Shown here one piece after another: positions 36,990 through 50,010 of a stretch of 64,000 nt of DNA. The position numbers and the translations under genes are program-made. How positions within the stretch are numbered: position 1 is the first letter of the stretch; each line of letters opens with the position of its first letter. Source of the DNA: Cephalopachus bancanus. Taxonomy: Eukaryota > Chordata > Mammalia > Primates > Tarsiidae. The stretch lies in contig JAPVLO010000621.1 in NCBI GenBank assembly GCA_027257055.1, positions 744,001 to 808,000 of the forward strand. The letters are read 5' to 3'. The notes below the pieces were generated by a model. The model was given only the letters and a program-made list of their open reading frames with translations. It searched no databases and had not been told where the DNA came from.

Positions 36990-37024
36990 CCTCTCTCTCT
37001 CTCTCTCTCTCTTTATATATATAT
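36990..37024. repeat. (CT)n then (TA)n microsatellite
   Basis: Pure CT run passing into TA. Confidence 0.97.
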
Positions 37025-37049
37025 ACACACATACATACATGTATGAAGA

Positions 37050-37147
37050 AATGTTATTCACTATAAAAAGAAGGATAATCTCCCCTTTGTGGACTATCTA
37101 TCATTTACTTGCACATGAATAAATGTTATTCACCATAAAAAGAAGGA
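37050..37147. repeat. ~72-bp tandem duplication
   Basis: aaatgttattcac followed by ataaaaagaaggat occurs at about 37050 and 37121, each followed by similar tctc and tttgtg words. Confidence 0.8.
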
Positions 37148-37469
37148 TATCTTCTCATTTGTGACTTACGTGGGTTAACCTAGAGGACACTATATTAGAA
37201 AAAGTAATCCAGACACAGAAAGGCAAATACTCTGTGATTTCACTTATGTGGAATTAAAAAATGTCAAACTCAGAGAAACAGAGAGTAAATGGTGATTGTG
37301 AGGACATGAGGGAATGGGAAAAATTGAGAGATGCTATTCAAAGCATAAACATTTTCAGTTATGAAAAAACTTAGTTTTTAATATCTAATTTAATACAAGG
37401 TTACCTTAATTAATAAAGCTGTATTGCATAGTTGAAATTTAGTAGCAAAGTAGATCTTAAGTGCTCTTA

Positions 37470-37506
37470 CCACACACACACACCCACACACACACACAAA
37501 CACACA
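37470..37506. repeat. (CA)n microsatellite
   Basis: Interrupted CA array within the old L1 tail. Confidence 0.95.
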
Positions 37507-37699
37507 GAAGTAACTATGTGAGGTGATGGATATGTTAATTAACATGATTGTGGTAATTATTTCTCAGTGTATATCAAAGCATCACATTATACATTTTAAA
37601 AGTATATTTTATATTTATTGATAGCACCTCAATAAGGCTCAAAAAATTTTTTTAACAGACATAACATTTTAAGCAAAAACCAGAAATTGTAAGACAAAA

Positions 37700-39520
37700 A
37701 ACACCAGATCAAAAGAATGTGCTGTCTAATAAATTTATATTTTAAATACAAAGACATGCATAGGTCTAAAGTAATGGATGCAAGTTGATATATTGTGCAA
37801 ATGATAATTAAAAGGAAGTTGGAGTGACCAGATGGATATCTGAAAAACCAGACTTCAAGACATATGTTTTACATGTGTTTTTACATGATACACATTTTAG
37901 TGGAAGAATACAGAGTAGTTCAAAATAATAAATGAAAAATGGCAACTCTGTATGAATGAATTGAGAGAAAACAAGTACACAATCAATAACATCAAAAAAT
38001 CAGCTTTAAGGGAACGTAATTACTAGATATACACAAGGCTATTTCAATATCAATAAAAAATTTAAATTGCATGTACAAATACATATAGCATCTATATACA
38101 TGTATATACGGTAAACACATACAATTGTAAAAAGACATAGGAAAATCCACCACAGTAGTGGAGAATTTAACCAGTCTTTTAGTAATTAATGGAAGCAGCT
38201 GACAAAATGTCAGCTGGGATACAAGAAAGGTGCTCAAGTCAATTCATACTCTTGATCTGATTGTTATAAACCACAACACTACTCAGTGACTATAAAAATA
38301 ATCATCTTTCAATTCTCTCTGCTTCCAAACAATCCCAGACACTGTGTTTTCAAGAAATCAAAATGAAGTTTGGTGCAAGCAAAAGCAATTTAGGAAAAAA
38401 TATATAATGTAATGCATGTCATATATTATTTTATACATTGGAGGCATGCATATATGTGTCTATGTATATCACTTAAAAATGTATAATTACATATTTTAAA
38501 AAATAGTCTTTTTTCCAACTCAAGTACATAAGGACCAAGTACTATGTGTGGCTATACAGTAAACATTGAAGTAAGTGTTGGCAATTATCAAGTTTAATTT
38601 AACAGAAACATTATATAAATATAATTACATTGAGTTATAGGAGGTGAGAACTGATAGAGGAATAAGAAGATTATCCCCCGTTCCCCCAAAAAAACAAAGT
38701 GGAAAGTGAACACAAAGTCAAAAGTCATTTCTTTGCAAAGAAACACAAAATTAAAGACCTCTAGTAAGGCCACATCCAGCAGGAAGGCACAAATAGTGTC
38801 AGGATTAAAACGTTAAAGAGTCAGCAATGGAGAAGCTGCAAATATTTGTCCAATGATGACATTGAGATTACTGTGCTGATAAATTTGGAAGATTAGGAGA
38901 TATGAGCAAATTGCTGGAAAACTTAACTTACCTTGAAAGATATTATAACTGTTGAAAGTTGTAAATGTGTAATGCTTTCCAAGGAGTAGTGGGTAAAAAT
39001 CATTTCATAAGGAATTCCAAAGAATGCTACAAGGGTGAAGTATGCCAAAGACACCAGAAACAAAATATATCACAAACTTTTTCTAAGATAGAAAGACAAC
39101 ATTCTACCAGTCAGATTATAAAGCTATCACAAACTTCATAACAAAATGTAATAAATATATTAAAAGTTCACTAAAAGAGTCATGTACTTCATAAAACAAA
39201 TGAAAAACAATATAAACTAACTCATTGTAAAAGTGAATCCACGCTATGTAGACATTCTCACAGTAACCAAGAGAATTACTTAAAGATAAATAACATATTT
39301 AAAATTATATACTTTAACAATGATTAACCCTAATAGTAGATTAAAGGTGAAATATAAAAGCACCTCAATAGACACATCTTAACTATATAATCAATCAATC
39401 CATAAAAGACACTAATTTATAATAGAAAAAGAATGAAGAAAAGTAAAAACATAATGGAGAAAAAGAGAGTATATGTCAATTTAATCAGGAAAGAAAAAAT
39501 ATAGGCCTAGTACAACAGAA
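37700..39520 (+). mobile_element. Ancient L1 remnant, unit 2 copy
   Basis: Counterpart of 6.66-9.3 kb and 60.68-62.33 kb. 38130-38260 resembles the L1 ORF2 stretch around the words aaaatccaccacagtagtgg and gacaaaatgtcagc. Confidence 0.6.
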
Positions 39521-39539
39521 GAAAGTTTTGGAAAAAGAT

Positions 39540-40150
39540 GTCTGACAAAAATGGAAGACTCTGTAAGGAAGCATAGAATGGGGAATGGGAATATTGAAAA
39601 GGTCCTTTCACCTCGCTCTAATTCTCAAAACTGAGTGTAGCAGAATCCTTACTGAAAGCAATCATCTTCTCCATGACAATGAGGCATCTTGGAAAGGCTG
39701 AGTCTGACCAGAAGTGACTGTATATCAGGGATGGATGGCAGGACTTCTCCCAATGAACGTCAATTACCTTATCAACTGTTGCCCCAAGGTCTTGATTATT
39801 GTCCATCATTTTGATACACTCTCCCAGAAGTAAAATGATTCCCCTGGTAAATTTATTATGTTCATTAACTAGGATTGTGAAGTTCTTGTTTGAGGATGTA
39901 TGTTTTCCCAAGTAGAACTACATCAGAAAGTAAACTTCAGGTTCTAGAAAGTCATTAAAAGTTAGTTTTCACCCACCACAGTCCCTGATGTAATCTAATT
40001 CCATGGGAGGACCCAGAGAATACATTCAGTTTTCCGTTGGAGCCTACTGTGCCTCCTCACAGTATTTTTAACTTCCTTCACATTCCATAAAGCACAAGCA
40101 TAATGGAGGGCATCAAGTCTGACTGTAACTGACCATCACAGACATCACTC
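39540..40150. repeat. Diagnostic block of unit 2
   Basis: Homologous to 9310-9850 and 62.46-63.4 kb; gives the uninverted order of the word that is flipped in unit 3. Confidence 0.8.
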
Positions 40151-40455
40151 AGGATTGTAAAAAACGTGGTATACTATGAAATATTTTTATTTTAAAGTTG
40201 CTTACCACACTATAAAGACTAAAATTGCTCCAAAATTTTACTGTTAAATGTATCCTAAAAAATATGATGCAATGTAACTATAAAGAATGTATATTCATAA
40301 ACATAGGTATTAATAGAATATCAGCAGTGATGCTGAACATGTAAAACTTAAACTTCTAAAATTAATATATCTCTCCCTTTCCCTAAGGGTTAAACATTTG
40401 TGAATGTTTTATATATTACTATTTCCATTTATATTTAAATTCTGTGTAGGGGTTA

Positions 40456-40747
40456 ATTTTTTTTTTTTTGAGTTGGAGTCTCACTCTGTCACCCAGACTG
40501 GAGTGCAGTGGCCGCTCCCGGCCACTGCAGCCTTGACCTGCTGGGCTCCGGTGATCTTTCCATCTCAGCCTTCCAAGTAGCTGGAACTATAGGCACGTGC
40601 TACCACACCCGGCTAATTTTTGACTTATTGTAGAGATGAGGTCTCGCCAAGTTGCCCAGGCAGGTCTTGAACCTGCGGGCTCAGGCAATCCACTCACCTC
40701 AGCCTCCCAAAGCGCTGAGATTACAGGGTGAGCCACCGAGCCCGGCT
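40456..40747 (-). mobile_element. Full-length Alu
   Basis: Reverse-strand Alu from ttgagttggagtctcactc to gccaccgagcccggc, of the same subfamily as those at 6324 and 62901. Confidence 0.95.
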
Positions 40748-41104
40748 TTGAGGTTGAGTTTTAAAAGAATACAATATTTACGTTTTTATGAATTTTTGCA
40801 TTGTATGAATGCCATATATTGTATAAATTCTTATGAAACAATTCATATCTTCAGTACTTTTTGTTATTTTTTGGTGCTTAATTTGTAAGCTGCAGTTATT
40901 TTCTCTGCTGCATTGTATTTCCTTTTATGAATATATTATACAATATCACTGATTACTGAATTGATAAAAATTGAATCCTTTTTATTTGGTCTAAGGTATG
41001 AAAGAGTGAAGATTTACTGCTTGAAATATGTGAATCTGTAATTTCAGTATAATCTGGAAAATTATTTCCTAGAAATATTTGTATTACAAACACTATTTAA
41101 TTCT

Positions 41105-42125
41105 TTTTTATTTTTATAATTATTTCTTTGTTTAGGTTAAAGTATTACTTGTGTTGTTTTGGGCTTGGGCTTCAATTGAGCCCATTACCCAGATGGTGAA
41201 CATGGTACCCAGTGAGGAGTTTTTAAACCCTTACCTTCTCTCTCCCCACTTTAGCAATGTCTGTAGTTTTAATCTCTTTGACTGTTTGTATTCAGTATTT
41301 AGCTCCTGCTTATTAGGGATAACATGTGGTACTCAGTTTTCTCTTTCTGTGATTATTTGCTTAGGATAATGGTTTCTGGCTGCATCTATGTTGCTGCAAA
41401 AAGCATATATATTTTTTCATGGCTGTGAGGTATATCATCATGTATATGTACTGCATTCCCTTTATTCATTCCAGCATTGTTGGCCACACAGGTTATTCCA
41501 TGTTTTTGCTCTTGTGGTTAGTGCTGCAATAAACGTGCACATGAAGGTGTCTTTTTGGTAAAGTGACTCATGTTCCTTTGGCTATACACCCAGTATGGTG
41601 ATTTCTGGGTGGAATGGTAAATCTATTTTGAGTTCCCTGAGAAATCTCCAAATTGCTATCCACAGAGGTCATACTAGCTTGCATTTTTTCCAGCAATGAA
41701 GAAGTGTTCCCTTTTTTCCACAACCTCATCAACACCTGTTGGTTTTTTGACTTCTTAAAAGAAGCCATCCTAACTGGTGTGAGATAGTCTTTCATTGTGG
41801 TTTCGATTTACATTTCTCTAATAATCAGTGATGCTGAACCTTTTTTTCATAAGTGTATTGACTGGTTAAATGTCTTCCTTTAGGAAGTGTCTATTCATGT
41901 GCTTTGCCAACTTTTTATTGCAATTATTTTTTTCCTGGTGATTTATTTGTAGATTGCAGATATTAGTCCTTTGTAGGATGCACAGTTTACAAATATTCAT
42001 TGTTTAGGCTGATGTCCACAAGTGTGTTTTCTAGACTCTCTTCTATAATCTTTATAATTTAAGGTCTTACATTTAAGTCATTAATCAATCTTGAGTTAAT
42101 TTGATAAATAGCATTTTAATATTTT
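41105..42125 (-). mobile_element. L1 3' end, 5'-truncated
   Basis: Reverse-strand L1 (attacccagatggtgaacat, ggataacatgtggtactcag, caacctcatcaacacctg, ttagtcctttgtaggatg). Confidence 0.85.
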
Positions 42126-42299
42126 TTACATTCCATACACCACATAAAATATTAAAAACTCTAGATATGACAATTTAAGGAGTATAAATTGGTTTAAATA
42201 TATTGAGCTTCAACGTCTGATGGTCCTGTCTGGTGAGATTCTCTGGTCAGGAGATGACATATAATGGACTCTGTGGTTAGAGGTGCTGACTAATGAAGC

Positions 42300-43060
42300 T
42301 CTGTGGTAACAGGAGTTTCAAAATCTCCACTTGCATGGAGAATGACACCTTCTCCCCACCCCCAAGGCAGGGTAGATAGCACAGGTTAGACACACAGAGA
42401 TAATTTTCCCATAGGCAGGTTTCAGGAAGCTTTCAGACATTTAAAAAATTACATTTTACTACAGGCAAAGCCGTAGCCTACCCCACCTTCTTGACAAATC
42501 AAAAGAAAATTCCATCAGATGCAAGAGTAGAACAACCCAACCATTCAATTCATAGTTTAGCACAATAATCACTAACAAACGTTCAGGTCCCCTGTCAAAG
42601 GCAGAAGGCCAAAGACCACCCTTAACAGACCAAACCCATAGAAATGATAACAAGACCACCTTTTAGCTCAGGAACTTGTGAATTGGAAATGTCTGTCAGG
42701 TCCCCTGCAAAATGCAATGTGGTCAGGAAAAGACCACTCCTCCCCTTGTCTCCTCCTATTAGGGGTCCAGAGATGTCAATCTCCAGAGTGATGGCTACCT
42801 AAGCTCCACCCTCCTTAGCATATCAATCATTGAGAAGGTATATCATGTCTATTGTAAACAGCAAAGTTGTAATTTCTTTCACCCATGCCAGCTCTGGTAT
42901 GTCACCCTTTCTTTTCTTTCTGCTTTCTCTAATACACTTTGTTTGAATACTTTGCTGCTCACTCTAAAATTCATTTTAGAAATGAGACAAAAAATCCACA
43001 AGTTCTTCACTGCATCCACCTGGCATCATTCCTCAACAAACAATGGGTCAGCACAATTGC
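42300..43060 (+). mobile_element. Degenerate ERV1-like LTR
   Basis: Contains LTR-type words (gtcaggtcccctgcaaaatg, ggggtccagagatgtc, agcatatcaatcattgagaa, tttgctgctcactct). The presumed poly(A) signal reads aataca. Ends unresolved. Confidence 0.45.
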
Positions 43061-43655
43061 TCAAATTATCTGACACAGAAGTTAAAAAAGATATTATGAA
43101 AATGCTCAAACAAGTTAAAAATATGCAAGCAATTTAAATACTTTTCACATATACAAAAAGGAGATTTTAAGCCAATATATATAAAGTATAATAAATAAAA
43201 TAGTGTTGGACTTGTGCTTCTGAAATGGCAAAATAGAAGCAAGCTGGCTTCCTTTTCCTACTCTCCTCTGCAAAGAAAACCAGAAACAGAACCAAGATTA
43301 TCATCAACATATTCCAGAGCTAAACAAGAGAATAAGATAGTTCTTGAGGCTACAGAGAAGTGAAAATACTCTGAGCCATCAAAGAAGAATGTCCATATTC
43401 CTTCTCCCCAATCTTCTCAAGATCACATGCACACATAAATTTATCCCTGACATACCGTTCCTACACTGGAAAAAGTGAGATTTGAATGGACAACAGGCTT
43501 CCCCACGATCTTGACTTCTCTGGAAGAAGCCCTGTCCCTTCCACAGCCCATGTGAAGCATCATGAGAAACTGGGGACACATCCTTGACAATCACCAGAGA
43601 CAAAATTAGAAGGTAGGATTACTATCCCCAGTAAGAGACAATAAATCAGAGTGGC

Positions 43656-43921
43656 CTCACAGAAACAAAGATCCGAATATCACATGTTCTCACTCATATA
43701 ATGGACCTTAAACATCCAATGTAATACTATAAGAAAATGACTGACGGTACTGGTAAACTATGGGGGAGAGGGGGATGGGATTAACAGTAGCAAATATCTG
43801 TCTGGGGATGGGAAAACACCTCTTATCAATAGGGTGCCTGAATGAAACGTAATTGTACACCTAACCCTTAACTGTACTCCACAAAACCATAATAAAAAAT
43901 ACTGATTAATAAAAAAAAATA
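43656..43921 (+). mobile_element. Short L1 3' end with perfect TSD
   Basis: About 266 bp of young L1 terminus flanked by identical aataaatcagagtggc at 43640-43655 and 43922-43937. Confidence 0.95.
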
Positions 43922-45483
43922 AATAAATCAGAGTGGCTAGTCAGAAGCAGCACCCCTGGGCACTAACACCTGGTCAGCCTTCTCAATTACCATGATACCC
44001 CCAGGGACCTACATTATTCAAGATGGAAAGCACTCTCTTTACTGGAACTTCGGCAAACCTAGAATTCAGGTGCCATCTAGTTCAGAATGGAGGCAGAAGC
44101 CCAGTCAGATGAAAAAGCAGAAAGAAAATCAACAGGTAAGTTGCAAACAATCTCTAAGCAAATATATTCCAGAAAAGTCAAAACAAGGCTGACAGATACG
44201 GCTGTAATAAATAACTAATCTTTCACTTAAATGACATATGTATGTCCACAAGAAACAACAGCATACAGGGAACCATGACCACCCCAGATTCACAAAGCAG
44301 AAAACCAGCGGTTGCCCCTTACAAGATGACAATATGTGAACTCTCTGACCAAGAATTTAAAAGAGTGGTTTTATGGAAATTTAATGATCCACAAGGTAAC
44401 ACAGAAAAACTATTCAGAAACTTATCAGACAAATTTAACACATAAATTGAAATAAACTAAAATCAAACAGAAATCCAGGAAATAAGAATTATATTTACTG
44501 GACTAAAAAATTCGTTAGTGGCTGTCAACAGCAGACTATATTAAATGGGAAAGAATCAGTGAACTCAATGATGGGCTATATCCAAAAAATCTTGTCAAAT
44601 AAAAAAAGAAAACAAAAATAAAAAGGAAGAAAGATTATAACACCATATAGAAAATTACCTCACAAGACCAAATCTGAGACTTACTTGTGTTCCAGATACT
44701 GTTGAGCAAATCAAAATGTAGAAAGCTTATTCAAATACATAGTTGCAGAAGACTTTACAAAACATGAGAAAGAGATATATAGGTAGAGAAAAATGGAGAA
44801 CACTAAACAGAGTTGACGCAGAGAAAACTACTCAAGGCAGATAATAATTAAAATCTCAAAAATGAAGGACAAAAAGTGGATCCTAAAAACTGCAAAAGAA
44901 TATAAGCAAATAATGTATAAAGAATGTCCAATTCTTCAGGCAGCAGACTGCTCAATGAAAACAATTCAAGGCAGGAAGCAGTGGGATGACATTTTTAAAG
45001 TGATTTTAAAAAGACCCCACCGTTCAAGAATACTGTTTCCAGCAAAGCTATCCTTCCAATATGAATGAGAGTAACGTCTTTTCCAGATAAAACAAGGCTA
45101 AGAATTCACCACCACCAGACACATCTTCCAAGAAATGCTAAGTGAGTTCTTCAACTAGAAAAAAAGAAATTAATGTGCAGGAAAAATATTGGAAGATACA
45201 GCACTCACTAGTAAAATTAAGTACAGAGACAAATACAGAATGCTCTACCACTGTAACTGTAGCATGCAATCCCTATAAAACTCTAGTAGAAAGCTCCAAA
45301 GACAACTCTATTTAAAAAAATGAGCTACAGCAATCTGTTAAGGAATAGGCAATAAAAATTATCTAAATTGAGACAATAAATATTTAAAATGGGGGTGAAG
45401 TAAAGTGCTGAGGTTTTTCTTTTGAGTTCTTTAATTGCTTGCTATTATTTATTTCTTTATGATCGCAGATAAGTTGTCATTCT

Positions 45484-45807
45484 TTTTTTTTTTTTGAGCT
45501 GGAGTCTCACTCTGTCGCTCAGACTGGAATGCAGTGGCCGCTCCCGTTCACCGCAGCCTCGACCTGCTGGGCTCTGGCGATCCTTCGCCTCAGCCTTACA
45601 AGAAACTGGAACTACAGGTGCGCGCTACCACGCCCGGCTAATTTTTGATTTATTGTAGAGATGAGGTCTCGCCAAGTTGCCCAGGAGGATCTCGAACCCA
45701 CGGGCTCAGGCAATCAGACGGATCTTGCACCCTTGGACTCAGGCAATCCACTTACCTCAGCCTCCCAAAGGCGTGGGATTACAGGCTGAGCCAACAAGCC
45801 TGGTTTC
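45484..45807 (-). mobile_element. Alu with internal duplication
   Basis: Reverse-strand Alu flanked by gttgtcattct (45473) and gttatcattct (45808). The ggatct(cg/tgc)a...ggactcaggcaatc-type segment occurs twice near 45690-45750, lengthening the element. Confidence 0.9.
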
Positions 45808-45837
45808 GTTATCATTCTTTTCAGGTAACTTCTCATA

Positions 45838-46260
45838 GTTCCAGCTACTTGGAAGGCTGAGGCAGAAGGATCACCTGAGCCCAGCAGGTCAAAGCTGTGG
45901 TGGCCATGAGCGTGCCACTGCACTCCAGCCTGGGTGACAGAGTGAGACTCCAATGAAAACAAACAAACAAGCAAAAGACCTCAATACCTGGGCCAGTCAC
46001 ACCTGTAATCCCAGAACTTTGAGAGGCAGAGGTAAGAGCATTCCTTGAGGCCAGGAGCTGGAGACTAGCCTCATCTCTACAACAAATCAAAAAATTAGCC
46101 AGGCTAGGTGGCGCACACCTGTTGTTCCAGCTACTTGGAAGGCTGAGGTGGAATGATCTCCTGAGCTCAGCAGGTCGAGGCTGTAGTTACCTTGAACAGT
46201 GTGCCACTGCACTCCAGCCTGGGTAATGGAGTGAGACTCTGACTCAAAAAAAAAAAAAAA
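45838..46260 (+). mobile_element. Alu right arm plus full Alu in one target site
   Basis: An Alu right arm (45839-45955), an A-rich link with about 20 other bases, then a complete Alu (about 45991-46260). One pair of target words encloses both: ggtaacttctcata (45824) and ggtaacttcttata (46261). Confidence 0.85.
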
Positions 46261-46563
46261 GGTAACTTCTTATATGTGTCAGATGTTTTCTGGAAGCCTC
46301 ATGGTAACCACAATGCAAAAACCATAATAGTGTCACTAAAAATATCAGCAACAAGTTAAAACACATTACCAAGTAAAAGTCTCTTAACAAGAAAGGAAGA
46401 CAGTGTAAGAAAGTAAGAAAAAAGTTATAAAACGATAAGGAAAGCAACAAAAAGACAGTAGTAAGTCCTTATTTATCAGTAATAACATGATCTGTCAGCA
46501 GACTCAAGTCTCAAAATGCATAGACTCACTGAATGGACAAAGAAATAAGACTCAACCCTATGA

Positions 46564-47097
46564 TGTTGTGGTCAAGAGTTCGATCCGAGAGACCACCAAG
46601 AGCCAATTCCGATGAAATTTCAAAAGGGTCTTTATTTCGCAAGTTCGAGCCTGGACCTCTGCTGGCAGCCGCTCACACAGAGGCTCTGAGCTCTTCAAAC
46701 AAGCAGTTTTTATTGCGGTTACAGAGGGGAGGGAGCATAATGGGGGATTTCCAGAGTCCTTGGTACTTGATTGGCCCATGTGGTTTTAGCCGACCTCAAG
46801 TTAACCACGGTCTGTCAACTGGGGAAGTTGCTGAGACATCTGGAAATTTTTTGCAGATAACCTTTCATTACTTGGCTGTCACTGGGGGGTGTTGGTGGTA
46901 GGGGGAAGCTATAATTCGTGGTTTTCCCGTAACTGAGGCTGGCTTCTTCTGAAACTGCAAGCATCTGCAAGCTGCGTTTTGCTGAAAGCTTTATGAGCTG
47001 AAATGGCTGTGCTATTGCTTTTTAACTGATTAATAATATTGTATGATTATGCCTTTAGCTTAAGCTTATAATAATAATCATGGTCCTTGCCCTCTCA
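46564..47097 (-). mobile_element. Solo ERV1-type LTR
   Basis: 534 bp from TG to CA on the minus strand with a perfect 4-bp target duplication, atga (46560-46563 and 47098-47101), inside the old L1. Minus-strand poly(A) signal aataaa at 46636-46631 and a TATA-like caataaaaac near 46710. The U5-like end (tctctcggatcgaactcttg) resembles gammaretroviral LTRs. No viral coding sequence is left. Confidence 0.9.
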
Positions 47098-47626
47098 ATG
47101 ATGCCTACAAGAAAGCCACTTTACCTATAAAAACACATGGACACTGAAAGCAAAGGGGTGGAAAAAGATAGTTCATGTAACTGGATACAAAAAAGAGAAT
47201 GAGTATCGATACTTATCAGATAAAATAGACTGAAGACTCTAAAAAGAGACAAAGGAAGGGTACTTTATAATATTAAAGTTCATTCAGCAAGAGGATATAA
47301 TAGTTTTAAATATCTATTTACCTAACTCAGGAGCTCCCAAGTATAAAGCAAATATTAATAGATGTAATGAGTGAAATTCACTACAATATAATAATTGTAG
47401 GAGATATTGATATGTTGCTTTCAGTAATGGACAGATTAGCCAGAAAGAAAATCAACAAAGAAACATTACAATTGAACTGCACACTAGACCAATTAGGCCT
47501 AGCTGACATTTACAAAACATTTTATCCAGAATATTCATTCTTTTCATAAGCACATGGAAAAGTCTCCCAAATAAACCATATCTTAGGCCACAACACAGGT
47601 TCATCAAGTTAAGAAAAGTAGAAACA

Positions 47627-47761
47627 GGCCATTGCCTTGCTAAGCTGTGGTTTGGCCATGTGCTCTTAAGCTTTGGCCCCCTCCCCTATGTTGGGGAGGT
47701 GAATCCCTTCTTTCTTTCTCTCTCCAATTTACTTTCTAAATAAGCTATATTTTTAATCTAA
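47627..47761. mobile_element. 135-bp retroposed segment, unknown family
   Basis: Extra sequence in the old L1 bounded by identical aaaagtagaaaca at 47614-47626 and 47762-47774. It begins ggccattgccttgctaag and ends tttttaatctaaa. Its ctttctttctctctccaatt stretch followed by aaataagct looks like an LTR end, so it may be a retroposed piece of an ERV transcript; no long A tail. Confidence 0.7.
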
Positions 47762-48399
47762 AAAAGTAGAAACACTATCAAAGTAGAAATCATATGATTT
47801 TTTGAGAATTCTTGCAAAATGCACAAATCCATGGATATCAATCACCATGCTCCAGAAAGACAAATGGGACCAAAAAAAAAAAAGAAGATTTAAATATTTC
47901 ATGAAATAAGTGAAATGAGTATACAACGTGTGGAAATGTATGGGGTGCAACAAAAGTAGTTCTAAGATGAAAGTCTATAGCAGTAACCAAACAAGTAGAA
48001 AGAATTGAATGAAGCAATCAAATGCTGTGCAACCCAAGGAACTAGTCAAGCAAGAACAAACCAAATCCACAATTAGTAAAAAAGAAAGGTCAAAGCAAAA
48101 AATAAAAATTAAATTAAATTCAAACTTAAGAAAAAACAATAAAAATTGATGAAACAAAAGTTGGTTTTTAACAAACATACCTCAGTGTGATAAACATTTA
48201 GCTAGACTAACCAAGTAACAAAACCCCAAATAAATACAGTCAGAAATAGAAAAGAAGACATAAAAATTGAGACCACAGAAATACAATTATGGGAGAAAAC
48301 TGTGCACAATTATATGACAACTGTTTTGAAATCTTTGAAGCAATGAATGAATCCTTAGACACGTATAATCTGACAATAGTGAACGAAGAAGAAATTGAA

Positions 48400-50010
48400 C
48401 TCCAGGGATGGAGCAAGTTGGCCAGCTAGTAGCAAATGGTGTGACTCTCTCCCATAAGAGAGGAACCAAAAATAGAAAGCAAGTTGCTACACTCAAAGCA
48501 GGACGTGGAGGAATTAACCTCCAGGATTCCACAGTGAAGAGACAGATCCCTGGGAGGAAGATGAGAGTAACCAGACAGCCTGCTTAGACAGACCGGGTTC
48601 CAGAGCCAAGAAGGAACTTCCCAACATGAAATGCTGAGTGAAAGAGAGAACAAGAAAACCTCACAGGCCCAACTGCCTCTGCTGTGGTCAAGGAGAAACG
48701 TCTATGACCCACTCACCCTGAGGCACCATCCAAATCCATCAGACCACCAAACCCTGTGCAGATCAGGGCCAGCTGCAGCTGCTGCAGAACAAAGGAGACC
48801 CAAGGCTCCTCTGCTGAGGGACAGGCACTTACTCACCCTGGGTACTTGTGCTCCCAGACCAGGGGGCCAGCAACACAGCAGGGGAATTAAGTGCATCCCC
48901 AACACAGAACCACAGATCCCAAAAGCAGGAGCAGCGAGGAGACAGGGCACCCTTTGCCCTCTCCCACCATGGCACATTTAACCAGATACCCGGTCTCTGG
49001 CTACTTTCCTGCCGACCTGCCATTTCAGCCTTTTGAGGAGGCCAGTGACCAGCACCTTAAAAATGGGAAATATGCCACTGAGGGGATTTCCCACCATTGG
49101 GCAGGTTGTTCACTGGAGACAGTCCTTTCCTGCACACTCACTGCTGCCTAAATAGGTATGACCAGAGGGTGACCAGGGTGCCAAGTGGCCCCCATTATCT
49201 TGGTCACACCCCACAATCTTGGCACACCAGATTGGGCCTCAGAAGCCAGCAGGAATTTTGATGACTACTGAATGTGGCAGTAGCCCTCAGGCTGGCTGGC
49301 TGCTGGTTCCACTAGACAGGTCTTCTATTGCCATCAATGCTGAAGTACAACAGTGAACGAGAAGAAGGCAGGGGAGTTTTCAGGTATGAAGACCCCAGTG
49401 GAAGAAACTCTGGCAACATAAAAATCAAAGTGCTGTGCTGTCCCCACATGATTGCACCAGTCCCCAAGTAAGGGATCAATTACAGAACAAAAGGTCCATA
49501 ATGACACGCATAGAATTCCGAATGTGGATGACCAAGAAACTTATCAAGGTTTGAGGGACAGTGGCCTCCTAAAACAGAGGGGCCACAAAAACAGCTCAAG
49601 AATTCAGAATTCAGTGCTGAAATGGACGTCGTGTAAAAGCACCAAACTGAGCTCCTGGAAATGAAGAACTTGTTTCAAGAATATCAAAGCACAGCTTTAA
49701 GCCATAACAGCAGGCTTGACTTAGCAGAGGAAAGAATTTCAAAACTTGAAAACCCATCTTTAGAATAAACCAGGCAGACAAAAATAAAACAGAACATAAA
49801 AAAATAAACAAAGTCTCTGAGAGGTATGGGATTATGTAAAGAGACCAAAGCTAAATCTGATTGGCATTCCTGAGAGAAAAAGATAAAATGAGAGCACTCT
49901 GGAGACAAGAACTGCAGACAAAATCTGTGAAAACTTCCCCCAACCGGCTAGAGATGTCAACACGCAGACACAAGACATTCAGAGAACCCTGCAAGATACT
50001 ACATGAGACA
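48400..50010 (+). mobile_element. L1 5' UTR and start of ORF1 (L1-A)
   Basis: Begins like an L1 5' end (gatggagcaagttggccagc) and reaches a decayed ORF1 coiled-coil region at 49640-50010 (gctcctggaaatgaagaac, agaggaaagaatttcaaaac). It stops before ORF1 is complete. Similar to the 5' half of the L1 at 23.2 kb. Confidence 0.8.

Larger units (their letters stand above)
35926..37650 (+). mobile_element. Old L1, ORF2 tail and 3' UTR
   Basis: ORF2 end (cttcctgatattaagctatg, gtcttcaataactgg, gtgttggtaagggtg) followed by L1 tail sequence. The 37380-37650 terminus (gattgtggtaatta, then tgtatatcaaagcatcaca) has a counterpart at 60345-60620. Confidence 0.75.
32310..41060. repeat. V1R segmental-duplication unit 2
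   Basis: Second unit: V1R-2, its 5' flank (match at 33425-33640), L1 3'-end sequence at 37380-37650, old L1 ORF2-like sequence to about 39.5 kb and the diagnostic block 39540-40150. Homology with unit 3 continues to at least 40380 (unit 3: 63600). The 34.0-34.66 kb stretch also matches 58.14-58.76 kb. The right-hand limit is approximate because an Alu and an L1 follow. Confidence 0.85.
43210..48385 (+). mobile_element. Old L1M-type element with nested insertions
   Basis: 5' and ORF1-like sequence (44.86-45.15 kb: caagaatactgtttccagc, cttccaagaaatgctaagtg), then ORF2 start-region words at 47.3-47.6 kb (acaaagaaacattacaattg, aggccacaacacaggttcat). No usable frame. Interrupted by at least five later insertions listed separately. 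Confidence 0.75.

Noticed and set aside
48631..49151. Cluster of overlapping frames on both strands with proline-rich peptides
   Set aside because: This is the GC-richer 5' UTR of an L1; frames on both strands are expected by chance there.
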